From Endomychus coccineus (lineage: Eukaryota > Arthropoda > Insecta > Coleoptera > Endomychidae): DNA of 64,000 bases. Shown piece after piece: positions 22,501-52,149 of the stretch; position 1 is the stretch's first letter, and each line of letters opens with the position of its first letter. The position numbers were made by a program, and so were the translations under genes. The DNA is taken from NCBI GenBank assembly GCA_958510875.1, contig OY294068.1:27880297-27944296 (forward strand), given 5' to 3'. The notes beneath the pieces are model-generated. The model had not been told where the DNA came from. It was given only the letters and a program-made list of their open reading frames with translations, and ran no database searches.

Positions 22501-25500
22501 GGCGCTGATTGACATACCTGCATTACATTTATGGAGTGTTGGGTCGAACAGTGCATTTGGCCGAGGGCTCAGCTATTGTGATCACTAGTGAGAACTCAGA
22601 ACACTACCTAGTAACGGACGAGTTATTTGACTCAGTCAATGGATGGATAAGTGTTGCACTTTTAGGCCTCTGGAGAAATATTGTAAAAAGCGACAACTAG
22701 GTCCTGTTGCAAGAAAACATAAGGTAACTAGTTATTCAACTTGTGCTCGACTAGCAAGCCACAAAACCTTTTTTTATTTTAGTAGTGTTATAAATCCAAG
22801 TCTCATAAAACACATTTATTCTCCAAGATCTTCCGTTTCGTTCTACAGGTTCACAGTTCCTCCTGCCCTAATAACCATGGCCTTGTCCATAGCCGTTTCA
22901 TATTACTCCTAATTTCATCTAACACGGAGGGTATCAAGTTACAAAAGGGATTAAAAACTCATCTGATTTTGCCCCGATTGCGAAACAATGTTTAACTGAT
23001 CTCTATGTGTAATATGGCGTCTAGGTACACTAAATTCCGAACCTTCGGTCATGTGTAATGGAGTGTATCTTAGCAGCGAGCGTGTCAACAGTTGATATAC
23101 TGAATTTTAAGTTGATTCTGCAACAGCGATTATAGACCATCCGGTAAAATTCCTGTCCAATATACTTTTACTTCTAATAGCGGTTCGAAAATTATATTCC
23201 CAAAAAATTATGTTTTATTATTCTTTGTAGGTCACAATTTAGTATATATTATGTCCAAGTGGCGACGATTATTTAGAAGATGTTTTTTGTAATTGATTGA
23301 TTTCCCTTGCCCTTGTACGCGTGTATTATTAGTGTTGATTCACGCATGCGCGAAGCTTCGCTAGACGCTAGTATTGTATAGAGTACTGGCTCGTCCACTG
23401 GCAACCTACTCGTCTCTAAAGTTGTTCGGCCCAACACTTGGTATGTGTAATGCTGCCGTTCTAAATTTGTTGTTGAAAATATTATGTGGCAGAGTCGTGT
23501 TCTGAAAACCACTTGTTTGATAAAAAATACAAGTTTTTTGTATGTTCTTAGAACCTAGAAATCAATGCATTCTGAGAAACTAAACTATTGAAAGAGGTCT
23601 GATTAAAGCTAATCATTGAGTAAATGAATGATCTTTACTGTGTCACTAATTACACGTCTTTCAAATAGATACCACCATTGATGAATGTATCATCTTGTCT
23701 CCAATTTGAATAACATAAGAAGCACATTTTGTCTATAGTGTAGGAGCATCATGAATCTTAGAGCCATCATAATGAATTATTTTAAAATAGAATGGGGATT
23801 GATCCAATTTACCCATAACGCTTTAGGTAGGTAATTGTGTACTCAAAGTCCAATCTCGTTTTCCTCATTGTGGAATTATTTGTTACTCTGAGTACCTATG
23901 AAGAGGGAGGAGCAGATGGGGTGATTTTTAATTTTTGAGAAGGTAATCTCAAGATTTTAGAGCTTGAATGTGAATCAGTTCCGTTGTACTTGATGATGGA
24001 GCGGCATGTAGCGAAATTTCTGTATAGCTTTACCTGGAACTTATTGCAAGATCCTAAGTTCTGAATTTACTCTTGCGAATTGTTCAGTAATTCGTAGAAT
24101 TTATCTAATCGAAGTCTATCGTCCGAAATTATTTGATATCTAGGACTATGAACTAAAATATTATGGAACGTTTATGGTGGTAGAATTCTGAACTGTGATC
24201 TAGACCAAGAAGATTAATCATTAATTGGCAATATAATCGTGATACTAGGAATCTGAAGATAATTGCTTCCCTGATTGTTCAAATACACATACAGGTCACA
24301 TGCATGGACTAAATCTATTCATATTGATTGATTGTGGACCAGGCATAACCCATTAATGAAGGAACTGTTATAATTACTCTTTCCTTTTAACACTAAATTT
24401 AGAAAAATCAGTAGGTACTTATCTAAATGCAAATAATCCCAGCTTGTTGATGATATTGCATGCTTGAATACAAAACATAATATCTTTGCAACTGTCATTA
24501 ATAATGTTGATAAGTTTGCATCACCATCTCCAGAACTTTCCCTTGCCATTTGAATCAGTATTTCAAGAGAAAAATTTCATTTAGATAGATTACATGATTG
24601 GTATTTATAAGTCAACCAAAGGAAAGGTAATTTATAAGAAGCGAAACTTCGAGCGGTTCCTTTGATCTTTCGTCAATAGTTGAAGCGCTTGATCCCTTAA
24701 ACAGGATGTGCAATTAAAACAGAATCGACTAAATCAGTGGACAGCAATAATCTGACCAACTCTTGTGGCTTTCGCCTAACGCATAGATAACTGTACTACC
24801 GAAAAAAGGAATAAACAAATGTACATGCCGTACATCGCAATTCAAACTGTTCACTAAAGAATTATGATCTCGAGTTTTTAAATTGAGTTACTTTGAAACT
24901 AGTTAACCAAAACTTTAATTCCAGCAACTAGAAGGAATAATCCAAGTTTGCAGGATAGATGAAAGAAAATGATTATTAAGTTGATTCTCATCACATAAAA
25001 ATGCAGAGTTACAAACAAAATAGGGTATCTTTGAAATGTTAACAAATAACAGAAACACAAATCTCATCAAGACCTTTATTAGTTTCCATCGTGATAAATT
25101 ACCAAGTAGCTTCGAAGATTGAGATGTTATTTCCTAAAAAACTTAGTCGCAAAAGAGAAATCTGGAATCTGGAAATGCTGTTAGTTTCTTATAAACATGA
25201 ACTTGAGAATATCAGGACCTTGAGCAAACTTGGTAGAAACTAGATCATTGGAATCCTTATGGTTCGATAATGAAAATATGTACTGTGAAGAATCGATCAC
25301 AAACCTACTTCACTTTTGTTTGCTTTACGGTAGTAGCGTTATCAATGACCTAATAACTAAATATAGACAGCATCGCCTATACGTTAGTAAAGCGGTGTTT
25401 GTGGCCAACAAGTGAGGACACCGTTTCCCTCTAGTTTTAACCATATATGCACTTACACTCCTCATAGAATGTAACTAGCTCACGACTTAACAAGCGAGGA

Positions 25501-26500
25501 CATTTTAGTTTGTAGTCTATGCTCTCGCCTAATATGATAGCTTAGCAAGTACCTGAAAGTTACCGTGTATCGACGATGGATCTTTCAACTGTATGTGATC
25601 TTTTACCTCACTTGAAAATTTCGCTTATTTTAGATTACTTATTCTTTGCTTTCACTTGAAACTTTCGCAATTCATTTCCTAGGAATTCTAAATACTTACT
25701 TAGTTCAATATATCACTATTGAAAATAAAAATTACAATTGCTTTTCTTCAGCATTACATTTTACATGGTCTGCAATCTCATAACATTAATTTTAAATAAT
25801 TATCAAACAAGTACTCAAGATTTTTTGGGGATAGGAAGTTTATATTAATTATATTGCTTCCGCCTGTTTTAAAATAATTCAAAATTGAGGAGGGCTCTAA
25901 CATTTGCAACACTTATCAAGATTTATATAATACAACATGTTTCTTTCAAATGTGTTTGAATTATCTATATATAGAATAGTCTATGGCAGATAAATGTAAG
26001 TTAAACTTACAAGCATCAATATACACTTCGTGTCAATATTTGTATTATTAATAGTTTACATTCTTTTTATGTGTTAGGGCAACATAGACCTCCACTCACT
26101 CTCGTTTATTCACAATATATATTAATACATTTACAAACTATTATTTTCTATTTTATTCAAAGATATTGTGCTTCTCTTTTATAAATTATATGATAAACTA
26201 TATATTATCAACATTTTCACACATTTAATAATAAATAAATCTTTGGTAAACATAAACAACTTCAGAAGCTGCTTTAAAATGCACATTTCCCTACTTTTAA
26301 AAGAAACTAATCATTTATTACAGTCTAATTCTCTATTAGTTATAACTAACGAAAATGATGATCAATAGCAGGAATTTTAATTTTCGACAAATAAAATTAG
26401 ATTTCTTTTGTTTATAATAATTGAAATGTTGAGGAGAAATAGAAATGAAGCTTCAAACTCTAGGACAATTGAATGCTGATAAGATTTACAAAACTACTAA
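22500..26500. other. Gene-poor stretch, a few weak repeat traces
   Basis: Contains two oppositely oriented segments starting TGTTGGGTCGAACAG (about 22540, plus) and TGTTGGGCCGAACAAC (about 23435, minus), which may be diverged LTR ends but lack supporting features. Several short frames (22509-22700, 22643-22912, 24549-24319, 25230-25415, 26168-26368) show no family signature. Confidence 0.5.
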
Positions 26501-26509
26501 GTAGAAAAC

Positions 26510-27427
26510 GTCCCAGGTTTTAGTAGCAGAACTCTAACAGTCGATAGAACATTTGATTTTGAGAAAAAAGTTTCATTAACATATATGCACAGACGCTTAA
26601 TTTTTGAGATACAGGGGTGTTGAATTTTATCAAAAATGTCTTAATTTTGTTCGTATCTCCGAAGATAATTAAGATGACTGAATGAAATTTGGTACTGTGG
26701 GTGTGTAGATGAGTAACCACATTTGCACATAATTACTTCCAGTGGCGTAGATAAAGATATTTAATAACAATAAATAGACCCAAAAAGTGTTATCACCCTG
26801 TAAAGACCACTCTTTAGGAACAAACTTCGATGCAGAATTTAAATCTAAACAAATTAGGTTTCTAGATATTTCTTCGTACCAGGCACCGTTAGACGGTAAA
26901 TTTAATTTTCATGATTAATTACCACCACCATGAAAATCGGATAAAAATTGGAAAAAGGTTTTCGTTGAAGTTAGAAGACCTATAGTACGACGTTGCGAAC
27001 TATGTATTCGAGAAAATGGGAATCATTTTGAATAATTCCTTTGAAATTAATACCCAAAAGTTAGAAAATTTGTCTTGTTAACTCTTGTTTGGCGGACTTA
27101 CTATAAGTGGAAGGACATTGACTACATTGTAGTTATCTGGTTTAAATAATTTTGGAAATAAAAATTTCTTATTCGGCCTTTCTTTGAAATAAATTATGTG
27201 CAAATGTAGTAACCTATCTACGCATCCATGGTACCAAATTTCATTGAGACATCCTAATTATCTTCGGAGATTAAAGCAAAATTAAGAAATTTGTTATAAA
27301 ATTCAAATCCCTGTATCTCAAAAATTAAGCATCTGTGCATATATATTAATATCAACTTTTTTTCTCAAAACCAAATTTTCTATCAACTCTTAAAGTTCTG
27401 CTACTAAAACCTAGGACATCCTGTATA
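26510..27427. mobile_element. Long-TIR MITE, about 0.9 kb
   Basis: The left arm (about 26514-26740: CCAGGTTTTAGTAGCAGAAC, AATTTTTGAGATACAGGG, ATCTCCGAAGATAATTA) pairs with the right arm (about 27190-27420: TAATTATCTTCGGAGAT, CCCTGTATCTCAAAAATTAAG, GTTCTGCTACTAAAACCTAG). The right border ends in two copies of GACATCCTGTATATAAG. No coding sequence. The border resembles the ACAGGGTG/ACAGGATG ends of the Tc1-like element at 60.2 kb, suggesting mobilisation by a related transposase. Confidence 0.75.
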
Positions 27428-27714
27428 TAAGACATCCTGTATATAAGAATGGCTGAATTAAAGAAAATTTATTAACATTGTTCATTCAATGCTTTCGTCC
27501 AGATTAACTTATATAGATAAAATTTGAATAACATTAATTTTGGGTTTAATAATTTTTGAAAATACTCTCACTTTCAATATATAATATTCCAAATCATATG
27601 GTTTTTCATTAGATATTTTAAAATTATAATAAAGATTCTTGACCCACGTATGAATTAATACAAAATTCTCGGGAAATAGGTCACATTAACACATATATTT
27701 TTATTTTTACTCTC

Positions 27715-27756
27715 GTCTTTACGTACGTTTCGGTCTCACGACCATCATCAGAAGAC
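27715..27756 (-). ncRNA. Hammerhead-ribozyme-like motif, left arm
   Basis: Minus-strand mirror of the motif at 28925-28966: stem I GTCTT/AAGAC, CTGATGA, an extra T, stem II GGTC-GTGA-GACC, GAAA, short stem III ACGTACGT, cleavage expected after GTA. See the plus-strand copy for details. Confidence 0.6.
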
Positions 27757-27977
27757 TTATTAATACAATAACCTGATTACTTAGAAATACTGTAATAACA
27801 CAAAGCGTCCTTATCGCACAAATTTCGTTTAAATGCCAACGTCGCGAAACGAACGGAAACATGAAATCGGAACTATAACACAGCAATGTTGCAGCGTAAA
27901 AATTAAAAATCCACTATTAAGTAGAATCATCAATAAATACGAACACATTTCATAAATGTCTGCGAGAGACTAACAGA

Positions 27978-27998
27978 CAAAGAGTTCTATCCTCTTTG
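27978..27998. mobile_element. 21-bp relic of the CAAAGAG MITE, left arm
   Basis: CAAAGAGTTCTAT followed by CCTCTTTG, flanked by exact 8-bp duplications CTAACAGA (27970-27977 and 27999-28006). Only the two ends of the element remain. Confidence 0.75.
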
Positions 27999-28159
27999 CT
28001 AACAGACGAGACCATCTCAAGTGTTCTCATTTAAGCGCCAGATGTCATAATTTATTAGGTGATAAAAGAAGGTCTCTGGCCTCTGAGAAATACTTTAGAC
28101 AATTCTACCTAAAGTAAACTTTTACATTATAAGGACGTAAGTAGGAATTTGCAAGAATA

Positions 28160-28345
28160 TTAATTAATTAAATTAGTATAAATATGACTTAGTGTTTGAA
28201 CGTCACTCCTATGATTAACAGACTTGGAGTCACGTTTTATATGAATCATCTCCAGAATAGATCTTTTATAATAATTGGTTTCCTTAGTTAAAATATTAAC
28301 ATGATGGTTATAATCAAAGCAATGTTTAGCAAGCGCGGTGGAATT
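28160..28345 (-). pseudogene. Penelope-like element C-terminal coding end, left arm
   Basis: The minus strand reads STALAKHCFDYNHHVNILTK, ETNYYKRSILEMIHIKRDSK, SVNHRSDVQTLSHIYTNLI. This is the end of the GIY-YIG domain and the C-terminal tail of Penelope-like proteins (ANHxxxxxH, KILxxExNxxKRxxLE, IN..D). The 5' part is truncated at the palindrome centre. Confidence 0.75.
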
Positions 28346-28359
28346 TTCTAAGTTATAAC

Positions 28360-28520
28360 CATCAATTTGATTACAAGAATGTTAATATTTTAACTAAGGA
28401 AACCAATTATTATAAAAGATCTATTCTGGAGATGATTCATATAAAACGTGACTCCAAGTCTGTTAATCATAGGAGTGACGTTCAAACACTAAGTCATATT
28501 TATACTAATTTAATTAATTA
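28360..28520 (+). pseudogene. Penelope-like element C-terminal coding end, right arm
   Basis: Inverted copy of the left-arm piece: NVNILTKETNYYKRSILEMI, HIKRDSKSVNHRSDVQTLSH. It is truncated slightly further in than the left copy (the STALAKHC block is missing) and reads outward, so the two copies are head to head. Confidence 0.75.
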
Positions 28521-28682
28521 ATATTCTTGCAAATTCCTACTTACGTCCTTATAATGTAAAAGTTTACTTTAGGTAGAATTGTCTAAAGTATTTCTCAGAG
28601 GCCAGAGACCTTCTTTTATCACCTAATAAATTATGACATCTGGCGCTTAAATGAGAACACTTGAGATGGTCTCGTCTGTTAG

Positions 28683-28703
28683 CAAAGAGGATAGAACTCT
28701 TTG
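28683..28703. mobile_element. 21-bp relic of the CAAAGAG MITE, right arm
   Basis: CAAAGAGGATAGAACTCTTTG flanked by TCTGTTAG on both sides (28675-28682 and 28704-28711): the exact inverted copy of the relic at 27978-27998. Confidence 0.75.
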
Positions 28704-28924
28704 TCTGTTAGTCTCTCGCAGACATTTATGAAATGTGTTCGTATTTATTGATGATTCTACTTAATAGTGGATTTTTAATTTTTACGCTGCAACATTGCTG
28801 TGTTATAGTTCCGATTTCATGTTTCCGTTCGTTTCGCGACGTTGGCATTTAAACGAAATTTGTGCGATAAGGACGCTTTGTGTTATTACAGTATTTCTAA
28901 GTAATCAGGTTATTGTATTAATAA

Positions 28925-28966
28925 GTCTTCTGATGATGGTCGTGAGACCGAAACGTACGTAAAGAC
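28925..28966 (+). ncRNA. Hammerhead-ribozyme-like motif, right arm
   Basis: Elements in order: GTCTT (28925-28929, stem I), CTGATGA (28930-28936), one extra T, stem II GGTC-GTGA-GACC (28938-28949), GAAA (28950-28953), a short stem III within ACGTACGT, the NUH site GTA (cleavage after 28961), then AAGAC (28962-28966) completing stem I. Penelope-like elements are known to carry type I hammerheads with minimal stem III in their terminal repeats, and this one sits just 3' of PLE coding sequence. The extra T beside the core is unusual and could reduce activity. Confidence 0.6.
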
Positions 28967-29040
28967 GAGGGTAAAAATAAAAATATATGTGTTAATGTGA
29001 CTTATTTCCCGAGAATTTTGTATTAATGATATTTTAAAAT

Positions 29041-29319
29041 AGTACAATTTTTCATTTTTCAAGTTAATTATCAATGTAAGTGTTGGATGATTGAAATACA
29101 GTAAGCTACAAAAGCATAGAATATTTAACTTTAGATAACATTTAGAGAAAGTTTAGTTAAAGAATGTGTAACTAATTAAATTTTTAGCGAAATTTTTTCT
29201 ATTAATCTCAACTAAAGTTACCATTTCTATGCTATTGGAACGATTACTTTGTAGTTTACTGTATTTCAATTATTCAACACTTACTTTAAAAGTTAACTTT
29301 AAAAATGAGAAATTGTACT
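29041..29319. mobile_element. MITE with about 85-bp inverted repeats, inside the palindrome
   Basis: The left repeat AGTACAATTTTTCATTTTTC .. GAAATACAGTAAGCTACAAA pairs with the right ..TTTGTAGTTTACTGTATTTC .. AAAAATGAGAAATTGTACT. It sits only in the right arm, so it inserted after the palindrome formed or was lost on the left. Confidence 0.8.
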
Positions 29320-29519
29320 ATTCTGAAATATGGAATGAAAAAACAATTTTAAAATATCTGATCATATTATTTGGAGCATTAAACATTGATGTGAGTATTT
29401 AAAAAAAAATTAAAAACGAAATTAATATATTTACAAATTTATCTGGAACAATCTGGAACATTTTACAATTTTTAATACAAATTTTCTTTAATTCAGCCAT
29501 TCTAATATAGTGGTATAAA

Positions 29520-30360
29520 TTATATAATGGACACATTCATTTAAATTCTTAATATGGAGTCACACTTGGGGAATACCATTTTATTTCATTAATTTGTTGG
29601 CGTAATATCTAAGATTCCGTAGACAATCTTTAGTATAGATAAATCGTTATATAATGGTAAATTACTTTAAATGCTGGATTTTCATTCGTCAAACTCCCAA
29701 CTTAGAGTTTCGAAAGGTTTTATTTTCATTTCATTTCCTCCCCAAATTTAACAAATTCGATGTACAAATTCAACTAGTAATATTATTATGTTCTGCTAAA
29801 ACTGTAAATTTTTGAACTATATTATACATTTGTTGTACACAATAACAATGAAGGAATTTCGGCCTTTAATTATTTGTTTACATGAAGAATTTCGTATGTA
29901 TTCAATAAGAATATTTGTATCGCTAAAATAAAATGTACTAATTACTGAAGGTATGTATATAACACAAATTACAACTATACACATAATGAAACTTTTTATA
30001 ATTTACTATAGTTACAACCTTGTCACAATTCGAAGTTACTTTAAAACGATAATGTAAAATATTACGGTTAGCTTTGTTCGGAAAAATACTGAACAAAATA
30101 AATAATTGCACGTCTCTGAGAAAAAGTTCCAATAAAGAACAAACATCCTATAGAGAAGCTACAATATAAAGCTTTCTATTATTTTATATGCAACAACTTT
30201 GTAGAACCGAAATTTATTTGATGGGTAGTTTTTCAATATTTACAGAGCATAGGCCATTCAGTGACTAGAATAGACAAAGCCAATTCCGTCGGTGTCAATC
30301 TGAGCCTCACTGACGACATGGGAACATTTAATTTAAGAATATAGTAGAGACAGGATTCCA
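29520..30360. other. AT-rich, no gene seen
   Basis: No recognisable coding sequence. The minus-strand frame 30132-29938 has no motif. Confidence 0.6.
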
Positions 30361-30380
30361 AACTCCTTATTGAAATTGGG

Positions 30381-31482
30381 AGCCGAAGTAGGCGGTGCCT
30401 GGTCGGTGAAGTAGAAATGCATCAAGTGCACATAGTTACTGCGTCGCCGAACACGCCCCCAAGCTTTCAATGTTACTGTGCAAACCACTATAACACTATA
30501 AATAAGAAATATTCACCCTGGTCCACTAAAAAAAATTGTTACAAGTACTGTGAACCTTTCAGCTATCAAGTAGCTGAAAGGTTCTCAGTACTCAACAGTA
30601 TTGTCAGTGCATAAGGGTGATTCACAGGCCAACAAAAAATTTGTGATTTGGATTAGTTAATTTTTTTGAAGTTTTGGTGGCTCAACTAATAGAGAATCAA
30701 AATTTTTTTGTTTCCATCACGCACGATTTTTTAATAAATTTACTAGGTGTCATATTTATGGTTTTTAAATATTTGCGAAAAAGAATTAAATGACATTCTA
30801 AAAATCGCTACGCCACTGAGATTAAATTGTGTACAAATCAATAGAATAGTATAGGGGAATCCCCGAAAGTAAAATGTAATCGATGGCATTCCCTGATTTG
30901 CAGCCAGACCGTCGGCGAATGAGTTATAAATAGACATATTTGTGTAACAAGCGCATTCATTACATTATTGAGTTAAGTGAGCTTTTTGCGGTTAAATTCG
31001 TGTTTAAAATGCAAAGACTTTGTCAAAATAAGCCAGATACTTTTTGCTATGTGTGTGGTTGTTTTTCACCTAAGTGGGAAATATCTTTTGGAAAGAAAAG
31101 AAATTAAAATTGTTCAAGACTTTTTTCAATTTAGTTTACTATTTGTAATTTGTTTTTGTCTCTGTATCAATAAAAGTAGAGTTTATTTTGACCAAATTTT
31201 TTATTAATTTATTTTCAACAGTGATAAAAAACCTTACGTGATAGGACAAAATGACACTCGGATTTGAATTCAGCAGTTCAAAATTATACAAAATCAGATG
31301 TCACATCGAAAAAGTCAAAAAGTCAAAATTTGTTGGCCTGTGATTATTTCTTATTTATAGTCTTCAATATTTGATGAAACCCAAATCCATGGAAACTGCC
31401 GAGCGCGTCACCTGTTCGGGAATGCAGTAACTTTAGCACGCTAGATTTTTATGTCAACGTCGATGCACCGCCTACGTCGGCT
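30381..31482. repeat. Nested inverted repeats around a PLE terminal-repeat piece
   Basis: Outer short repeat GAGCCGAAGTAGGCGGTGC (30381-30399) pairs with GCACCGCCTACGTCGGCTC (31464-31482). Inside, 30622-31343 is a 722-bp element with ends TCACAGGCCAACAAA and its complement TTTGTTGGCCTGTGA. No transposase; frames at 30937-30743 (minus) and 30977-31207 (plus) are unrecognised. Confidence 0.65.
30480..30605 (-). repeat. Penelope-like terminal-repeat piece, palindromic
   Basis: Contains CACTATAACACTATAAATAA and TCCACTAAAAAAAATTG, reverse complements of blocks in the pieces at 34.7 and 35.1 kb. It also contains a palindrome centred at about 30567 (AACCTTTCAGCTATCAAGTA, GCTGAAAGGTTCTCAGTACT), the second half of which matches the GAAA side of the hammerhead-like motif at 34682. 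Confidence 0.55.
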
Positions 31483-32009
31483 CTGTATTCCGCTTAAGTA
31501 ACTATGAACATTTTATTTAACACAATAATTTCAACTCTTCATGTTTGCTCTGTTTTCAAAACCATTTATTGGACTGTTCATTATACCAGAGCAGCAACTA
31601 TACAGGGTGTTAAAATAAGTGAGTCAAAAACTTTACAAGTCGTTAGTTCATCGAAAAGAAGTTCACACGCATACTTTTTTTTCCGGATCGCTTTCTAAGG
31701 GCGGCAGCTGTGCCAAGTTCTACTTCATCAAGGTCGCGACACCGCCTCCGTCCTCTTCTAGTGATGAGGAATGAGTTGCCAAGACAACTATCACTCAAGA
31801 TTACTCGCCGAAAAACGTACATGATTGATATTTTAGATTTTAGAACATGCAGAACTTTTTATGAAGAATAACTTTTTTCCTAAAATTAATAATAAATTTT
31901 TTTTCCATATGGTTCCAACTTAGTGAGACATTGAATATACCAACGAACTCGGGAGTTCGTTGGAATATACTATATAAGTATGCATTTGTTAATTATTTAG
32001 GATTGAAGA

Positions 32010-32235
32010 CTACCTGGAATACTTGATGTTTATTTTTGGCCAAGATATATCTGTAATAATTTTTTCACTCCATGATACAGCACAATAGACCCTTTATTAC
32101 TGTTTGAAATTCACATTTTCCCCAATTTGACCCTTTTATTTCCCGTTGTTTGGTAATCTTAGTTTTGCATTCAGTTTACGTTTTTGATAATGGCTGCATC
32201 GCAGCTAAAAAGTGCTTTAGATTAGATTAGTCAAG
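32010..32235 (+). repeat. Dispersed repeat, ATAATGGCTGCATCGCAG family, copy 1
   Basis: Shares CTTGATGTTTATTTT near its start and GATAATGGCTGCATCGCAG, AAAAGTGCTTTAGAT near its end with 41455-41700 (minus) and 42475-42730 (plus). Because the latter two flank a PLE coding fragment, this may be PLE 3' or terminal sequence. Confidence 0.65.
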
Positions 32236-32952
32236 ATTTAGATGGGAAAAGAATGATAGTGTAAACTAAATTATATTACAATCCAGTCGTACCTCATAAG
32301 CATAAATCGATATTACTTTGTACTTCTACCCTTTGGCCACATAAGCATCGGTCTAAATCAGAAATAATAACATACTCAATTAATATCCCATATAATTTTT
32401 TAATGCGTAATTTCGATCGTGTTCCAACACCGGTAAGCTTCTTTGGAACCTTAGAACATTAATTTGTAAAATGCACATTCATCAGTGAATCCTGGGAAAT
32501 TTAAAACATCAATAGTGAGAGATCAAAATGTTCCGAGCAAATTTCAATAAGCATCAATACTTTATTCGTCGAATAATTGGAATTGAAAATCATACTGTCA
32601 AGTCAGTGAGACCCAAATTAATCTTCTTGACATCTTATCTAGTTAACTCAATAACATATAATTTAGTTGAATGTTTGAAATATTCAATTAGATTTCAACG
32701 CTAATCAATTCCTAGATAATATTAATAACATATAAATAAAAATAAAGGGGAACATTTATGATTAATGCAACCGATAGATAAACTCTGTAGTATATAAAAC
32801 AACTATATATAAATATATATAATAATATATATCAACACGTTCATGAGTACTGTTACTTAAATAAATTAAAGCTAGTAACCCGAGTTATTATAACAGAAGG
32901 GGTTGAACAACCAATTATAGTGTGGAAAATATACATGTTTTTTGGGGTAAAA

Positions 32953-50592
<17,640 letters not shown>

Positions 50593-50962
50593 CTATAACA
50601 ATCGATAAAAATATATATAAAAGTGCAACCTTAACAATAACTTCATTCGAATTACATCTGATGAAGAATGAGGTAATAGTAAAAAACAATACCCTTTTGG
50701 GAAGAAGAATTTTATCATGTTCCTCCTGATTCTATAAACCTATGTAATTTCTAGTATGCTATGAATAAACTGTTCTGTTGAAGTTGCCATTAGCTTCTAT
50801 AAATAAAAACACCATAAAAGTTTCAAACCCCATGTAATGGGATCAAACACAAAAATCCTTCGGTTATTCCGATTGCATGAACGCATTCAGCTCCCATGTC
50901 ATGTAGTCTTTTTATGGAGATAGATAGCAACATTGCACAAAGGAGTAATTAATGGGATAATG

Positions 50963-51830
50963 AATAATAATAATAATAATAATAATCTTTATTTCAAATA
51001 GGCATAACCTAATTTACAGAAGGAAGACTAAGTATATGTTAAATCTATAAATTATCAATGAATCAATTTCGAAGAAACATTTTCAGTTTTACTTTAAATA
51101 ATCTTAGAGTAACACAGTTTTTTATTTCATCTGATAGACTATTATATTCTTTGAATCCTTTGAAGAACAGACAGTTCATTGCTCTTTTGCTATTCATTCG
51201 ATTTATATGAAAATTATTACTACTTCTAGTATAATATTCATGTATTTCATGGTTGTAAGTAATATCTGTAAGTAGATATGCTGGTAGTAGTTTTTTCAAT
51301 ATTTAATAAACGAATATCATTGCGAAATATACAAGCCTGGTTTCATCCGACTGCCATTCAAGGCACTTAAGCATCAAATTAATTGGGGTGTATCTATTGC
51401 ACTGTAGTATGATTCTCCTTCCTCTATTCTGTAATTTCTGAAGTGAGGCTTTGCTGTTTTTATCTAATAAATATATTAAGGAAGCACAGTAATCAAAATG
51501 AGGCTGTATTATTGATTGATAAACTATGAGTTTAGAGTTAATTGATAAATTAGCTGATATTCTCGAAAAGAAGAAAAGTTTTTTTGATATTTTGTTTATG
51601 ATATAGTTAGCATGCTCTTTGAATGTCAGTGTATTATCTATTATAACACCTAGATATTTAATTTTTGTAACAATTTCAAGTTTGGACCCATAAAGTATTA
51701 TATCGATATTATTTGTAATAATTTGGGAATATTTATATCTGGATGTTAAAATAATGATATTGGTCTTATCAATATTAAGTTTAAGTTTCCCTTTATCCAT
51801 GTATTTTTCTACGTTTTTTAATTGAACATT
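50963..51830 (-). mobile_element. 5'-truncated LINE with (ATT)n tail
   Basis: The minus strand encodes the end of a LINE reverse transcriptase: KLKLNIDKTNIIIL, KIKYLGVIIDNTLTFKEHAN, LIVYQSIIQPHFDYCASLIY, then after a single in-frame stop near 51303 KKLLPAYLLTDITYNH and FNSLSDEIKNC-like YNSLSDEIKNCVTLRLFKVK. The 3' end is a run of ATT/AAT (50963-50986). Only one stop in about 245 codons, so it is one of the younger insertions here. CR1/Jockey-like by the tail and RT blocks. Confidence 0.8.
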
Positions 51831-52149
51831 TCATATGAGTATATCAGTTCCGTTGAGTGACCATGTTTACCCAAATATACAGCGAAAAGAAGTCTTATTA
51901 AATTAATTATGAGGGATCTTGTGAAGAGGGTCATACGTAGCAAGACAAACATAAATCGTCATTGTGATATTTATTCAAAAGTTATTACCTGTATGAAAGA
52001 TGAAATACCGAAAATATTTTAATTGAGAAAAATCAAATCTTAGACTAAGTAAAACTCAGTTTTCTTGTTTTATTTCATGGAGATATCGAGATAACAAGCT
52101 GTTATCTCACTGAACCTCCACGCCTCCACCGTGACAATGTGGCTCATCT

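Larger units (their letters stand above)
27441..29515. repeat. Large palindrome made of two inverted Penelope-like 3' ends
   Basis: The core arms, about 27650-28330 and 28360-29028, are nearly identical inverted copies. Beginning at the centre each arm holds the PLE C-terminal coding end, about 300 bp of 3' sequence with a 21-bp MITE relic, then a hammerhead-like motif. More diverged arms continue outward (27441-27640 with 29335-29515, sharing AAGAATGGCTGAATTAAAGA), interrupted on the right by the MITE at 29041-29319. The unpaired centre is about 28310-28360. Confidence 0.9.

Noticed and set aside
22540..23460. Pair of inverted TGTTGGG(T/C)CGAACA segments that might be LTR ends
   Set aside because: No primer site, polypurine tract, coding remnant or duplication was seen, and the two segments diverge after about 16 bp.
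24319..24549. Minus-strand frame starting MARESSGDGDANLSTLLMTV
   Set aside because: The first 40 residues look protein-like, but I found no homologous family, no clear splice partner and the rest is AT-driven; left unannotated.
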